Source: Timema cristinae
Taxonomy: Eukaryota; Arthropoda; Insecta; Phasmatodea; Timematidae
NCBI GenBank assembly: GCA_039000515.1
Contig: JBCFYV010011135.1
Location: 27,972,991 to 28,036,990, forward strand
Reading direction: 5' to 3'
Length of the DNA stretch: 64,000 nucleotides
Shown: positions 1 to 13,300 of the stretch, one piece after another
Layout of the letters: each line of letters opens with the position of its first letter
Position numbering within the stretch: position 1 is the stretch's first letter
Made by a program: the position numbers and the translations under genes
Notes under the pieces: generated by a model
Databases searched by the model: none
The model's input: only the letters and a program-made list of their open reading frames with translations
Told to the model about the DNA's origin: nothing

Positions 1-204
1 CAAACCCTTCCTTCACCTCTGACAAGACGTGTATTAATCACAACTTGTGAATGTGGGGAATGTCAGATCTCCACCGTGGTTCGGATCCCACGTTAAACTG
101 TAGGTCCTCCATTTTCATCTCACAATCACCCTACCATTACACATTAGTGTAAGTGCGTATAACCCGAACGGGTAGTAAGACGCGGTGCTAACAATAATAA
201 TAAT
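1..204 (+). mobile_element. SINE-A copy, 5' part cut by window edge
   Basis: Matches the other SINE-A copies from the ACAAGACGTGTATTAATCAC block through the shared tail ACCCGAACGGGTAGTAAGAC and a short (TAA)n end. Its tRNA-like head lies outside the window. Confidence 0.9.
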
Positions 205-641
205 TTTACCGTCACTATAGATTTCAAACATTTATTTTATTAAGATCGTAACGTGATGTTTTTTTTTTTACACATACGGCCTACACACTTCTAAATTGTG
301 TCATTCTACGAAGTGGTCAGAGGATATCATCCTAAGGTAATGGGCCGTTGGGGGTACAATCCAAGTTAGATTTCAGAGACATTCATTAAATTAAGTATTA
401 AATTACAAGTGTGGGGCCTGTTAGTTTGTTTGTTAAGTTCATCCTATATAATTATAAATGGTTTTAAGCCACCAATTAAAATTTATAAGAACTCTAAAAC
501 AAATTTAATTAAAAATGAACTTTTAAGGATTAGAGTCTCAAATTCGAAATTGTATCGAATCCTCTAATATCCTTAAGTATTCGAAGTCCCATCACTAACT
601 AAGCCATAATTTAACAAAACATTAAAAATCATAGTGATAAA
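205..641. other. AT-rich flank, no gene seen
   Basis: No open reading frame of note. About 530-600 looks like the edge of a degraded repeat related to one near 4586 and 8548. Confidence 0.5.
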
Positions 642-1578
642 TAGAGATATGCAAAATTCCCATTTGCGATAAAACTAATTTTTACACGAATTCTACTGTT
701 TTCATATGAATAACACAAATTTAAGTTTTTTTCTATGTAAACACCATATCTAAGTAATATGGCAAATACCACATCATGTAATATATTATATTTGAAAGAA
801 GGTATCGGAAAGGTGGATAGAAACATATAAAAGGGAACGAACACAATATGGCTTTTGTAATGTAATTTTCAACACAGTAACACTGGTGAGAGCACTATAC
901 CAGTGCTGCCGTTTATAAGAATTGTATCCGATTTTACTTATTTTATGGTTATAAAATGGATCACAGTAAATATTAGTGTTTTCAGGATATTTTAGCCTTT
1001 TTTTTTTAGGTTAGCATTAAAAATCACGATTTTCACTTTTACACATTACGATACATAAATTTCAATAGAGTGAAGATTTCACTCAGGGTCTAAGCAAGGA
1101 CGCACGCACGCACACACACACACACACACCTTGCTACAGGCGGTCATGTTTGGCAAAATTATATATATTAAAGTTAAGACTTATATAGAAAACTCCATTT
1201 TCCTTATTTGAGAGTAGTTTGATCCTCTATGACAACATGTTTCGGGGTTATTATTGTTTGGTCTAAACCTAAACTGATAGTCGATTATTTTTGATATTGC
1301 TATTTGTAATTGATATATCGAGTTTGATATTACTAAGCGTGAAATGTTTTGTGTATATTTATACTTGATTTTTCTCCGAATATGTTAATAAATAGTTAAA
1401 TATATAAAAAGAACAAAAAATTTAGATAGTTTTTATCAGAGTTTTTTTTTAACGAATTCTAATTTGACTTGTATTTATGTAAATAATAACACTGCTTTCA
1501 GCTTATGATATCATCGCTTTTCGAGAAAAATAACACCACTTTTCCCTTAAAGATAGCCTCACCTTTTGCATGTATCTA
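642..1578. mobile_element. hAT-like non-autonomous DNA transposon, copy 1
   Basis: Starts TAGAGATATGCAAAA and ends with the near-inverted form (TAGATACATGCAAAA read from the other strand). It is flanked by similar octamers, GTGATAAA and ATGATAAG. Most of its length aligns by eye with 12901-13694. No transposase frame is visible. A (CG/CA)n tract lies inside at about 1099-1130. Confidence 0.7.
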
Positions 1579-1807
1579 ATGATAAGACATGTAATTACTA
1601 AGAGCCACAGTGAAATTAAAGGAAATAACATGTATTTGATTGCTTTCTTTAAAAGTATATTTATTTTCAGACATGAATAATTCCCCCCCTCCCCATTTCA
1701 ATTTTTGAACATAAATAATTTTTCTTACTAACAAAGTATTCCACCACATTTTAATGTCGGGTCTAAATTCGGGGCGAGGTTTATTTTCGAGCCGACACGG
1801 TACTCAC

Positions 1808-1995
1808 CGTTTTATCTGGTTGGCCTTCTCTCTGTCCGACACGTCCACGTTGTCCATGATGGACTCCACCTTCTTCTTGGCCTTCTCCAGCCGCCTCACC
1901 GCCCTCTTCTTCTTGCGGGCCTTCGCTTCGATCACCTTCTTGATTGGTCGGACATTCATCTCCTGCATCTTCTGCTTGTACTCGTCCACCAGCTC
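1808..1995 (-). CDS. FTSJ3: FTSJ3 coding exon 13 (last visible)
   Basis: Encodes [20 protein letters not shown], then [20 protein letters not shown] and [15 protein letters not shown]. Acceptor TTCATAG lies only a few bases from the minisatellite. Donor GTGAGT, phase 2, so the gene continues left. The roughly 70-residue basic end known in the family was not found in bases 1-1807. Confidence 0.95.
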
Positions 1996-4900
1996 CTATG
2001 AACAGGACCACCAACATTACAGGGGGTGGAGAGGAGGATAAAACATTAGAGGGGGTGGAGAGGAGGATAAAACATTAGAGGGGGTGGTGTAGAGGAGGAT
2101 AAAACATTAGAGGGGGTGGAGAGGAGGATAAAACATTAGAGGGGGGTGGAGAGGAGGATAAAACATTAGAGGGGGGTGTAGAGGAGGATAAAACATTAGA
2201 GGGGGGTGGAGAGGAGGATAAAACATTAGAGGGGGTGGTAGAGGAGGATAAAACATTAGAGGGGGGTGGTAGAGGAGGATAAAACATTAGAGGGGGGTGA
2301 GAGGAGGATAAAACATTAGAGGGGGTGGAGAGGAGGATAAAACATTAGAGGGGGTGAGAGAGATAAAACATTAGAGGGGGTGGAGAGGAGGATAAAACAT
2401 TAGAGGGGGGTGGAGAGGAGGATAAAACATTAGAGGGGGTGGAGAGGAGGATAAAACATTAGAGGGGGTGGAGCATGGCCGCTGGAGGGGAGGATAAAAC
2501 ATTAGAGGGAAGGTGGAGAGGAGGATAAAACATTAGAGGGGGGGTGGAGAGGAGGATAAAACATTAGAGGGGGGGTGGAGAGGAGGATAAAACATTAAAG
2601 GGGGGTGGAGCATGGCCGCTGGAGGGGAGGATAAAACATTAGAGGGGGGTGGAGCATGGCCGCTGGAGGGGAGGATAAAATATTAGAGGGGGGTGGAGCA
2701 TGGCCGCTGGAGGGGAGGATAAAACATTAGAGGGGGGGTGGAGAGGAGGATAAAACATTAGAGGGGGAGGAGAGGAGGATAAAACATTAGAGGGGGTGGA
2801 GAGGAGGATAAAACATTAGTCGTGAAAAGTTGAAAATATACATTTATATTGAATTAAAATAAATAATATGGTAAATAAAATAAAATATAAAAAATAACAC
2901 TTTAATAGAACAAATTATAACCCGTACGAGACCCGCCGGTAAACACAACGCATGACTGACACTACGCATGTTCCAATATCGACAATGGGCACTAGGGGGG
3001 GGATATTTAAGGTAATTCTTTCATTCTACGGTAGCAAGATAGAGTTTAAATTTTACTTTTATTCTACCTCAACTGATCGTATAGGGGATCAATAAGACGT
3101 GAATGCGCCTTAGCCTATTTCCCTCCCTTTTCAACCCTCATGCCATTTGAAGGTCATAGCGGCAGAGTTGAGATGGCTTTTAGTAAGATATTCCGCTATC
3201 AGTAGCTTCGTGGAGACGATAACTCCACAGACACACACTTGAAAAATAAAAAAGTATTAAGTAAAGATGCTGCCAAAATACATATGTTTGGGATTTTTAA
3301 AATATTCAAGTTATTTTAATTCATTTAATAGAATAATAATTATTTCGATGAAAGTAAGCGAGCAGTTTTTTTCAATACTTATATGGACCGTCCGCCACTT
3401 GTAACGAAGATGGAAAAGAAAAGGATCGAATGATGAAGATGAAGTATGTAGGGCAAATACAGCAAAGGAGACCAAGAAAGAGACGGGAGGAGCAGATAAC
3501 AGAAAATGTGCAAATAAGAGGAAGAAGAATGGCAGAAAGACAAAGGTATATAGAGGCCTTTTATTAAACTTTCCCAAACCAAGGCTTGAAACAGTGGTTT
3601 TTTTTAGCATCGCGTCTTACTACCTGATCAGGTTATACACATATGTACTTTTAAGGGAAACAGCCATTACCTTTTTTGTCCAGTGGCAGCAGTGTAAAGT
3701 GCGAACTGTATTACTCTTATCGTTGTTAACAGCCAAATTGTGTTTGTTTCTTATATATGTTTCCTATCCATCTTTCATGTGCCGACTTCCAAACATAATA
3801 CAACATAATACAATGAATTTATGATAAATATAAGTCGGATTCGGTATTTTTTTTTTCCCACTCCCGACTCCACTCAAAAATGATTCAAGCTATAACTTTA
3901 CAGCCATGATAAATAATTAATAATAATCTGTAGGTCCCATGAGCCAAAAGACAGCCCTTACCCCCCTTCTATCTCTCTCTCTCTGTCTCTCTCTCACACA
4001 CACACACACAAACACACTAGGCGCACAGTAAAAATAGGAATACAAACAGTTGTAGCGCGACAAACCTTAGGAACAGGCGCGTCTTTCTTCATGTGTATCT
4101 TTTCGTCCTTGACGAACCAATCTGGAAGATGCTCGTCGTTGAAAGCAAAGCGGTTCCATCCAGCATCCAGGAGGTCTCGCTTGGTTCTCTGTGAGGACAC
4201 CATCAGTGCGCCAAGCGCCAAACCTTCCTCGTCTAGCTTACGTTTGCGATCTTTCTTGACTTGAGTGACAAAGCCAAGTGAATTACAAGTTACAAACATT
4301 CAAAGGTCATGACATTCAAGGTTTTATATTAACAAAACGTATGAGATGAGGAAGAGATAAGAGTTTCACAGAAAATGTACACGTGTTTGCGTGGAAGGAA
4401 AGTGGGAAACTATCTAGGATAAAACCACCCTTAGTACACTTCGACCAGGATTCGAGTTCAGATTTCCCCGCCAAAGATAATCCAGTCGAACACGAGATTA
4501 AAGCATGTAACACCCAATATAGGTAACATTTCAGTTATTAAAAATAAATAAAAAATGTTTTAGCTAGAACTTAGGTTATAAGTTAGAGATGGGACCCTTG
4601 ACTCCCTTAAATCCTTAAGGATATTTGAGATTAAAAGATTTGAGACTCAAATCCTTACAAAAAAATATTTCTTTTTTTCAATCTTTCAAGTGAAACTTGT
4701 TTTAGAGCTCTAATATTGCTTATTGGAGGTACATAACCGATTATAATTATAGGACGAGCTTAACAACTAGCCCCCAGATCAGTAATTTATCACTTAACTG
4801 AATGTATCATTATTATATTGAATGTTTATAAGAAATAAAGTTATGTCGCGAACTCCCCCTCTTCCCCGCTATGGGCTTGATCTGTCGGGATAGTTTGCGA

Positions 4901-7900
4901 GAGGGGTAAGGTTGCAGGCAAGGTAATTGTGTGGGTTCAGAATAATATGCAGATTTACGAATTTCGATTTAATAGTAGTTACAAAATGCGATGTTAAATG
5001 AAAGATAAACAAATAAAGAGAGTGGAAGCTCATGGAAGAACTGGCTTAACTCGTGGAAACTTAGACTGACACAGCACGTGACCCGTACAGAACTCGAGCT
5101 TGGGATCCTGGGCTCGACGTATGCCCTTTAAGTATATTCCATCCAAGTACAAGTGCTAATGATAACCCGAAGATGTAGTCCAATACGCTACGGTGTCGGG
5201 TTGCGTGCGTGACTGCCTGCGATATCGATGGAATTGTGACAGACCCAATGCCAAAAAATACCCTGCTATGGTCCCTTTCCTGAACAACTAATTCAACATT
5301 GTTATGAATGGTCAGCGTTCTATTTTAACCTTTCTAGTTCGTTACTTGATACACGCTAAGCCAGAACTTTTTAGCGCATGCGTCCAAACGTTATGGAAAA
5401 AAAAAAAAGTCAAACATTGCTCAGTGATTATGATAGTTAATTCATAGTTAACATTTTATTACCATTTGTTTTTTCTATTATTCTTTTATATTTATATTTT
5501 TTCCTATGTTCATAATTTTTTCCAAGATTCGGATTCAAATTCTTAAGATAATGAATTCGATCAATCTCTATTATAATTTGTACCAAAAGTGCTAGGTTCG
5601 ATTCTTGTACTTTGATTTTTACTTTACATCCATTACTGTTTTCCACCTGTGATCAGTTTTTTTTTTATTCAAGCCATATATTTTTACACTATCGGTTTGA
5701 TAGGCCTATCATAGCTTCATATATCTTATAATATAACTAAAGACTAGGACCGGCACAACATCCAGTCCCCTGGCTGTTAATTTATCACTGTGAAAGGGTT
5801 AACCCACTTTCACCTTTGATCAATTTTTCGGCCATGCCGGGAATCGGGCCCGGGACCCTTAGCTCAGTAGGCGGACAGGCTACCGACTGAGCTAAGGTGT
5901 CGGACTTTTGTACATTGGTGTATTTTTCAAAACCATCAATTAAATAATGTTTCGCACAGAAAGAGAAGATTCATTAACATTTAACTATAAACGGTTTTGT
6001 AATGTCGAGAGTCTAATGTGGCGACTCGACGGGACTCACCTTCTGTCTTTGGGACAACGGTGAATCCATCCTTTCCCCCCACCTGCTTCTTGTTCTTCTT
6101 GTTCTTCTTCCCGGCGACCGGTTTCGTCACTAGCTCCTCCACGTCATAGTCGCTGTCGCCGTCGCTCTCATAGTCGCTGGACTTCATCTTGCCTTTTCTA
6201 TCCTTGTTCATTTCCCCGACTAGTTTCACGCCTTTCTTCTTGTACTCGTCCACCATCTTGTCCAGCTCGTAGTCCTCATCTTTCTCATCCTCCAAGTCCT
6301 TGAATACGTCCTAGGGGAGAATCACTACTAATTAGACTCAATCACCGATTTCGCTGGTGAGAGAAATATTGGGGTGTGAATCTCGGTCGGACTCGCCTCG
6401 GTGGCGTAGTTGGCTAACGCGCTTCTAGTGTTGAGCTCGACTGCTGAGGACGGGGAGATCGAGGTTCAATCTCGGTCGGGTGAACTGGGGTGATGGTTTT
6501 TCCTTAATCGTTTTCCCACTCTCCCTCCACGCAAATGCGGGTTAACTTCCTCTAATTCAACCTTCCCAATTCCTAATCCATTAGTGTAATTAGTACTTAA
6601 AGCGTATAACCCGAACGGGTAGTAAGACGCGGTGCTAAATAATAATAATAATAATAATAATATAATAATAATAATAATAAATCCTCGTCAGGTTTCCTTA
6701 GGATGATTTTCACCGGAATAATTTTCGCCAAACTCCCTCCACACGAATGTGGGTACATTTTCTCATTCCCTATATTATATTTAAGGGTGGGTGAGTAATT
6801 GAGTTACAAGTCGAGTCTTAGTAGCGTCTCAAACTAGACTATAACATTTTTTTTGCAAAAACTAAAAAAAAATTTTAGTACCCGGAAATTTCTACCTTAT
6901 TTTTGAAAATTCCTAGTTTGATTAATTTAATTCAATTTCAAGATAAAATTTTATCAAAAATAGAGTCCTTCAATATTCCCTAATGTCTGATTAAAATAAA
7001 TTTTTTTATAAATTATATTATATTTATTCAAACAGTCAAATTCGTGTGATTATGAAATTATTTTTAAAAAAAACAGTTTGTATTTATTTTTGGTTTATGC
7101 GTGGATCTATGACAGATATTTCACTTGAAATATTTTATGTACAAATATTGCTCTATATTACTCGGACTCATAGAAAAACTCTTTAGTTTTCACTTAAACA
7201 AGAGGGTTAGAGATGAGAAAGGAAGTATTATTTCGATAATCTATCAGCATTTTCATGGAAAACCATTTAGGAAAAATTACCCGCTGTAGACCCAACCACC
7301 TGATCCATCTTCAGCAGGTCAGCTTAGCATGAGAGTAACACCTTAGATCCGTTCGGACCACTGAATCGGATAAGTGAGGGAGTTATTATTATTATTTATT
7401 ATTATTATTATCATCACCGCGTCTTACTACCCGTTCGGGTTATATGCACTTACACTAATGTGTAATGGTAGGGTGATTGTGAGATGAAATGGAGGACCTA
7501 CAGTTTAACGTGGGATCCGAACCACGGTGGAGACCTGGCATTCCCCACATTCACAAGTTGTGATTAATACACGTCTTGTCAGAGGCGAAGGAAGCGTTTG
7601 GTAATCAGATTAATCTGTGCAGGGACTGAGGATTGAACCCTGGACCCCAGCCCAGCACAGAAGTCCAACACCTTACCCCTAGACCACCAGGTCACCAAAT
7701 GAGGTAGTTTACAAGATATTCTATTACTAAAGATGAGACCTAATTCCATTTTTTTTTTTCAAATTTCAATCTTCATTTTATCTATGCATTAGGGTTAACT
7801 TTCTTGAAATGATATATTTCAGAATTCCAATTAAAATTGATACACATCAATTCTCCTCAAGTTGATATGAAAAAGGTCAGTGATAAAAAAAAGGCACAAA

Positions 7901-10313
7901 CATAAAACCACCACATTATAATATTTATATTGAAAAGAGAAAAACAGTTCACAATGAACATTACTGCCAACAGAAAAACTAGATAATGACCCTAGCAGAA
8001 AATCAATAATCACCAAAGTCAAAGTCGACATTTTATATTTGAAGCAAAACTAAGAGCTTGCATCACACACCAATCAACTCTGTGATGCAGTCGACTAGAA
8101 ATAGTAAGTTTACACCAACACTATTGCACGTGGATCATTTCTGATTAAACATTAATGGAGATAAAGAGTTAATAGAAGTTCCTAATACTGAACATTGTTC
8201 AAATATTAAACGATATTTAGATAAAAACTGCATTGAATAGGCCGTTTTTTGACTATTTTAGAATGTCCTCACAGATAAGCACTGTGCACAAATCTTCATT
8301 CTGTCATAACAGGGACATACTGTAGTTATTAACAAGAGACTTTGTCGCTTTGTCCCCCATCGTTACCGCGGAAAATGTCGAGTAATCATTCAAATACGAA
8401 TGTACTGCACACATTTCTTGTCTTTTCCTTTCCCTTTTACTACCAAACCTCTCGCGAACCGAGTTGGGCCTGATATCATGAACACTCTCAATACTGTCAA
8501 AGCTAGATCCAAATTTGAAAAATATGTTTTATATAGAAAATATTAGGATTGGAACCCTTGAAACTTTAAGAATATTCGAGGATTCAAGAATCAAATCTTA
8601 GAAGAAAAAGAAAAAAAAAACTTGCCCAATTTTTCAAATGAAATTTGTTTTATAGCTATAATACTGCTTATTGCTGGTCCAGAACCAATATTATTTTAGG
8701 ATGAACTTAACAACCAGACCCCAGACCAGTAATTTAACACTTAACAGAATGTTATAGTGAATGGATTATAAGAAAAAATGTTAACATTTAGTTACTTTTT
8801 GTATTTTATATTATTATATTATATTTATATTTCCTCTTATGTTCTTAAAATTTTTCCATGGTTCGGATTAGAGTTCAAGACTCTAAAGCAAAGGGAAGTC
8901 TTCTTGGATTTGAGCCAACTTTGATTCAAACTGAAGGGAGTCAATTATTCAGGTGATTTATCGAGAACTTTCCAAAAAACATGTGCGCTAACCGTTGGCA
9001 AAACTTACCTTCTCGAACCAAAGCTCGGCTTTGTGGGATTTCTTTTGTTTCTTGTCTCGGTTGTCAAGTTCCGTCAATAAAGGGTGTTTGGGACTGGTTC
9101 CTTTATCCCGTTTCTTGCGGGGTTTCTTTTCCCCATCACTCATGTCACTTCCACTCAAACCTGACAAAAAAAAAAAATTAAGAAGAAATAAAGAAAAACC
9201 CTGTACTAAGTTATAAAATATTTGGAAACAGTTATAGAATGGAAAAAGATGTATGGATTATTATTATTATTAGCACAGCGTCTTACTACCCATTAGGGTT
9301 GTACGCACTTACGCTAATGTGTAGTGTTAGGGTGATTGTGAGATGAAATGGAGGACCTACAGTTTAACGTGGGATCCAAACCACGGTGGAGGCCTGACAT
9401 TCCACACATTAACAAGTTGTGATTAATACACGTCTTGTCAGAGGTGAAGGAAGGGTTTGGTAATCAGATTAATCTGTGCCGGGACCGAGGATTGAACCCC
9501 GGCCGCCAGCATAGAAGTCTGACACCTTACCCCTAGACCACCAGGTCACCGACAAGATGTATGGAAACACATCAACAGGAACAAACACAATATGGCTTTT
9601 ATAATGAAAAGAGAAACACGGTTGATACTTTTTTCAGATCTTAAATATGTTGAATACCAAAGGATTCAAAGGGATTCGAAAATCCCATCCCTATTAATTT
9701 ATGAACTCACCCAAACCTTCTTCACCGCTGTCAGACTCCTCCGTGTTCTCACTTTCAATGTCACTTTCATCAGATTTATAAAACCTAAAAAGAAAAAAAA
9801 AAAAAAAGTTTGGGTTGAGTTAGCAAAGGTTTTGTGCAATTATTTCATTATGAAACAAATTCAAAGAATTTTAAATGAGAGGGGAGAAATCACCATCAAT
9901 ACACCTGGGGTCGGGATTCGAAACCAGACTATCTTACCAACAGCAAACCAGACTAGATCATCATGTGCTCTTTATCGCTTAAATTTCACAAGGTGAACTA
10001 TTGTTACATGAACATCTTTAAGGTGACCTGGGGGTTTAGGGGTAAAGTATCAGACTTCTGTGCTGTGGGGTCTTGGGTTCAATCCTCGGTTCCGGCACAG
10101 ATTTATCTGATTACCAAACCCTTCCTTCACCTCTGACAAGACGTGTATTAATCACAACTTGTGAATGTGTGGAATGCCAGGCCTCCACCGTGGTTCGGAT
10201 CCCACGTTAAACTGTAGGTCCTCCATTTCATCTCACATTCACCCTAACATTACACATTAGCGTAAGTGCGTATAACCAGAATAGGTAGTAAGAAACGGTG
10301 CTAATAAATAATA

Positions 10314-10396
<83 letters not shown>

Positions 10397-13300
10397 TGTT
10401 GAAGAACTTATATTTAAATGTCATGATAACTTCTAGAAATTTGGTCCAAAACTAAACCGATGGTTTTAATTAAATTGCGAACTCTCTTCATTTAACATGA
10501 TTAGTTTACAATTTTTTAACTCGAATAGAAGGAAAGGTTGAGGAAAGAAGGAAAGGTTGAGGAAAAGGAGCTTTTAGAAAAAGAGGAATTCAAATATTGA
10601 CTGACTTAAAGGAAAGAAGAAAATTCTAGGAGCTCAAGGTGGAGTTAGAGGAAAGGGTGCATTTGCGGTCTAAGTTCACTGACAAAAAGGAATGGATTTT
10701 CCTAAGAGAGAACACCTAATAATAATAATAATGATGATGACGATAGTGATAATGATTACAACACTACTAATACTACCAACTAAAACAACTAGGAAATAAT
10801 CAAATTCAATAAATGTTTGGAATTGTGAATAGTATTTGTTTCGACTTGAACTCAAAAACTTTGCTTCACGGCTTCTAGTGTGTAAATAAAATATATATGA
10901 CGCATTATTTGTGTTTCAAGTAAAGTGAATTAAAAGAATTATTATTATTATTATTTAGCACCGCGTCTTACTACCCGTTCGAGTTAGACGCTTTAAGTAC
11001 TACTTACACTAATGGATTAGGAATTGGGAAGGTTGAATTAGAGGAAGTGAACCCGCATTTGCGTGGAGGGAGAGTGGAAAACCTTTAGGGGGGAAAAAAC
11101 CAGTTCACCCGACCGAGATTCGACCCTCGATCTCCCCGTCCTCGGCAGTCGAACTCAACACGACTAGTGCGTTAGCCAACTATGCCACCGAGGCGGTCTT
11201 AAAATAATTCAATGTGCAAGTGAACCAACCACAAGCTATTTAAAATAAATCAAGTAAATCGAGCACTTACGTTCCTGAGCTGTCCAAATGATCGGTTCTG
11301 TCCCTTTTAAAAGCTACCATCTTGCGTTTTGGCTCCAGTTCATCATCCGAGTCCGGATCTGATTCAGCCACAGTATCTGGTACCTGGTCTATTACGGTGT
11401 TCAGAGCCTGTAAAGATACACATTCCCCTGTGAAATATTCCGCAATAACCCGGAAATAAGCTTCCCCTGAACGTAGAACCCTGAAAATACCACGGTTTAG
11501 AGAGTTGAAATTAGGATAGACAGCCAGCACTGTTACCTTGGTGATACTGGAGTAGAAATTATCTAGACACACACACACATTTTTAAAGATGAGTTTTAAT
11601 TGTCACAGACAACTTTTTCAGGTCAAAAGAGTGGGCTGATTGTCTTGGTTGGACTCGCGTAGGGATGTGCGAGGTCAATTTTTTTTTTCAATCCAAAGCG
11701 AAACTCGAATTGAATGTATGAAATATTCTCGAAACCGAATCAAAGTTCGAATATTTTCTTTTGGTTGTTTTATGATTTAAAAAAATTATATCATGGTTTT
11801 TTTTTATTATTATTTCATATTACTCTGACAAAGCAAGTTATTATCACAACTTACAGTTCAACTTCTTAAGATCTCTTTTTTTTTTAGTATGAATATTAAT
11901 TAGTAATGTATAAAACAGCTCAGAATGATTATAATTGAAAATAAATGTAGTATTTTAGCTGTAAATATTTTTACTGGTGAAGTTTCGAAGTTTCGCACAC
12001 CGTATATGGACTGTAAAGGTGACAACCAACAGGTGATTGTTTATTGGTTATAATTTAACTGTATAGCTGGCAGCACTTGAATTAAATACATAGATAATCC
12101 AGTATCACTAAGGTAAGTGAGCTATCCTAATGCTCCATTAGGGGATTATGGGAGATTATATTGAGAGGCGTCCAGTCTCTTGGTATAGTAGCAGTACTAC
12201 CGTAGGTACTATTTCTGTTTTAACATTCTACTTTACATCCATTACTATTTTCAGCTACTATTTCCAGCCTACGGTCAAATTTTTTTTTTATTCAAGCCAT
12301 ATATTTTCCACCACCGGCTTGCTAGGCCTGTCGTAGCTCCATCTGTCTTATAATCCAACATAAGACTAGGACAGGCACAACAGCCAGTCCCCTGAACTGT
12401 TAATTCATCACTGTGAAAGGGTAAGCTCACATTTCCACAATGATAAATTTTCGGCTCTACGGTTAACATGGTTTGGTTAGTCGGTTAAGTTATAAAACAG
12501 GTGTACTAATTACGTTAATGTGTTAAGGGGATGAGGAATTGTTGCATTTGGAGGAAAGAGTAGGACACTGTTTATGAAAACCCACCCTCAGTACACCTGA
12601 TCGAGATTCGAACCCCAATCTCCCCGTCATCGGCAGTCCAGTCTAATGCAAGAGTGATGCCTTAACCCATCCGATCACTGAATCGGGTGTGTAAGTTGTT
12701 GTTTGTTTGTTTGTTTGTTGGGTGTTGTTGTTACAGGTCTTTAGCGTGCACTTTCTGAACTGACTGTCAGCACACAACTTATGAACTAACTTAAATCTAG
12801 AACAGACACAACTCCTGGTTGTTATTTGGGCAGACACGCTACCTACTGAGCTAAGTTGTTGGGACTGTGTAAATGAATTAAACAAATGAATAATGATAAC
12901 TAGGGACATGCAAAATACGCATTTCGATAATACAAATATTTACATGAATTCTACTGTTTTTACACGAATAACACTGGTAACACGATAACGTAATGCCATG
13001 GCAGCCGTTTATACGGATAGTATAAGTTTTTCCTTGTTGTTTTATAGGTTTAAAACAGATTCCATGAAAAGTGAGTGTTTTAAGGATATTTAGGCTTTCC
13101 CCCCTAACCCCTGAGGTTAGCATTAAAAATAAAGATTTCTACTTTTACACATTACAATACTTAATTTTCAATTTCAATAAATCGATTCCTTGTTTTCAGC
13201 CTTTAAAATATCTCACGCTAGTTCCAAGCAAGGTAATTCATGGCTCTTGTTACAGGTGGTCATGTTTGGCAAAATTATATTTTCCTTATTTTTATTCCTT

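Noticed and set aside
2075..2287. Seventy-codon minus-strand frame of Pro/Ser-rich repeats
   Set aside because: It is the translation of the minisatellite unit; no start context, homology or splice support.
5860..5910. tRNA gene (TAGCTCAGTCGG and GATTCCCGGC boxes)
   Set aside because: It is the head of a SINE-E copy. It continues into the SINE body and does not close as a tRNA cloverleaf with an acceptor stem.
6393..6480. tRNA gene at the SINE-B head
   Set aside because: Repeated in eight copies with the same body and tail; A/B boxes are those of a tRNA-derived SINE.
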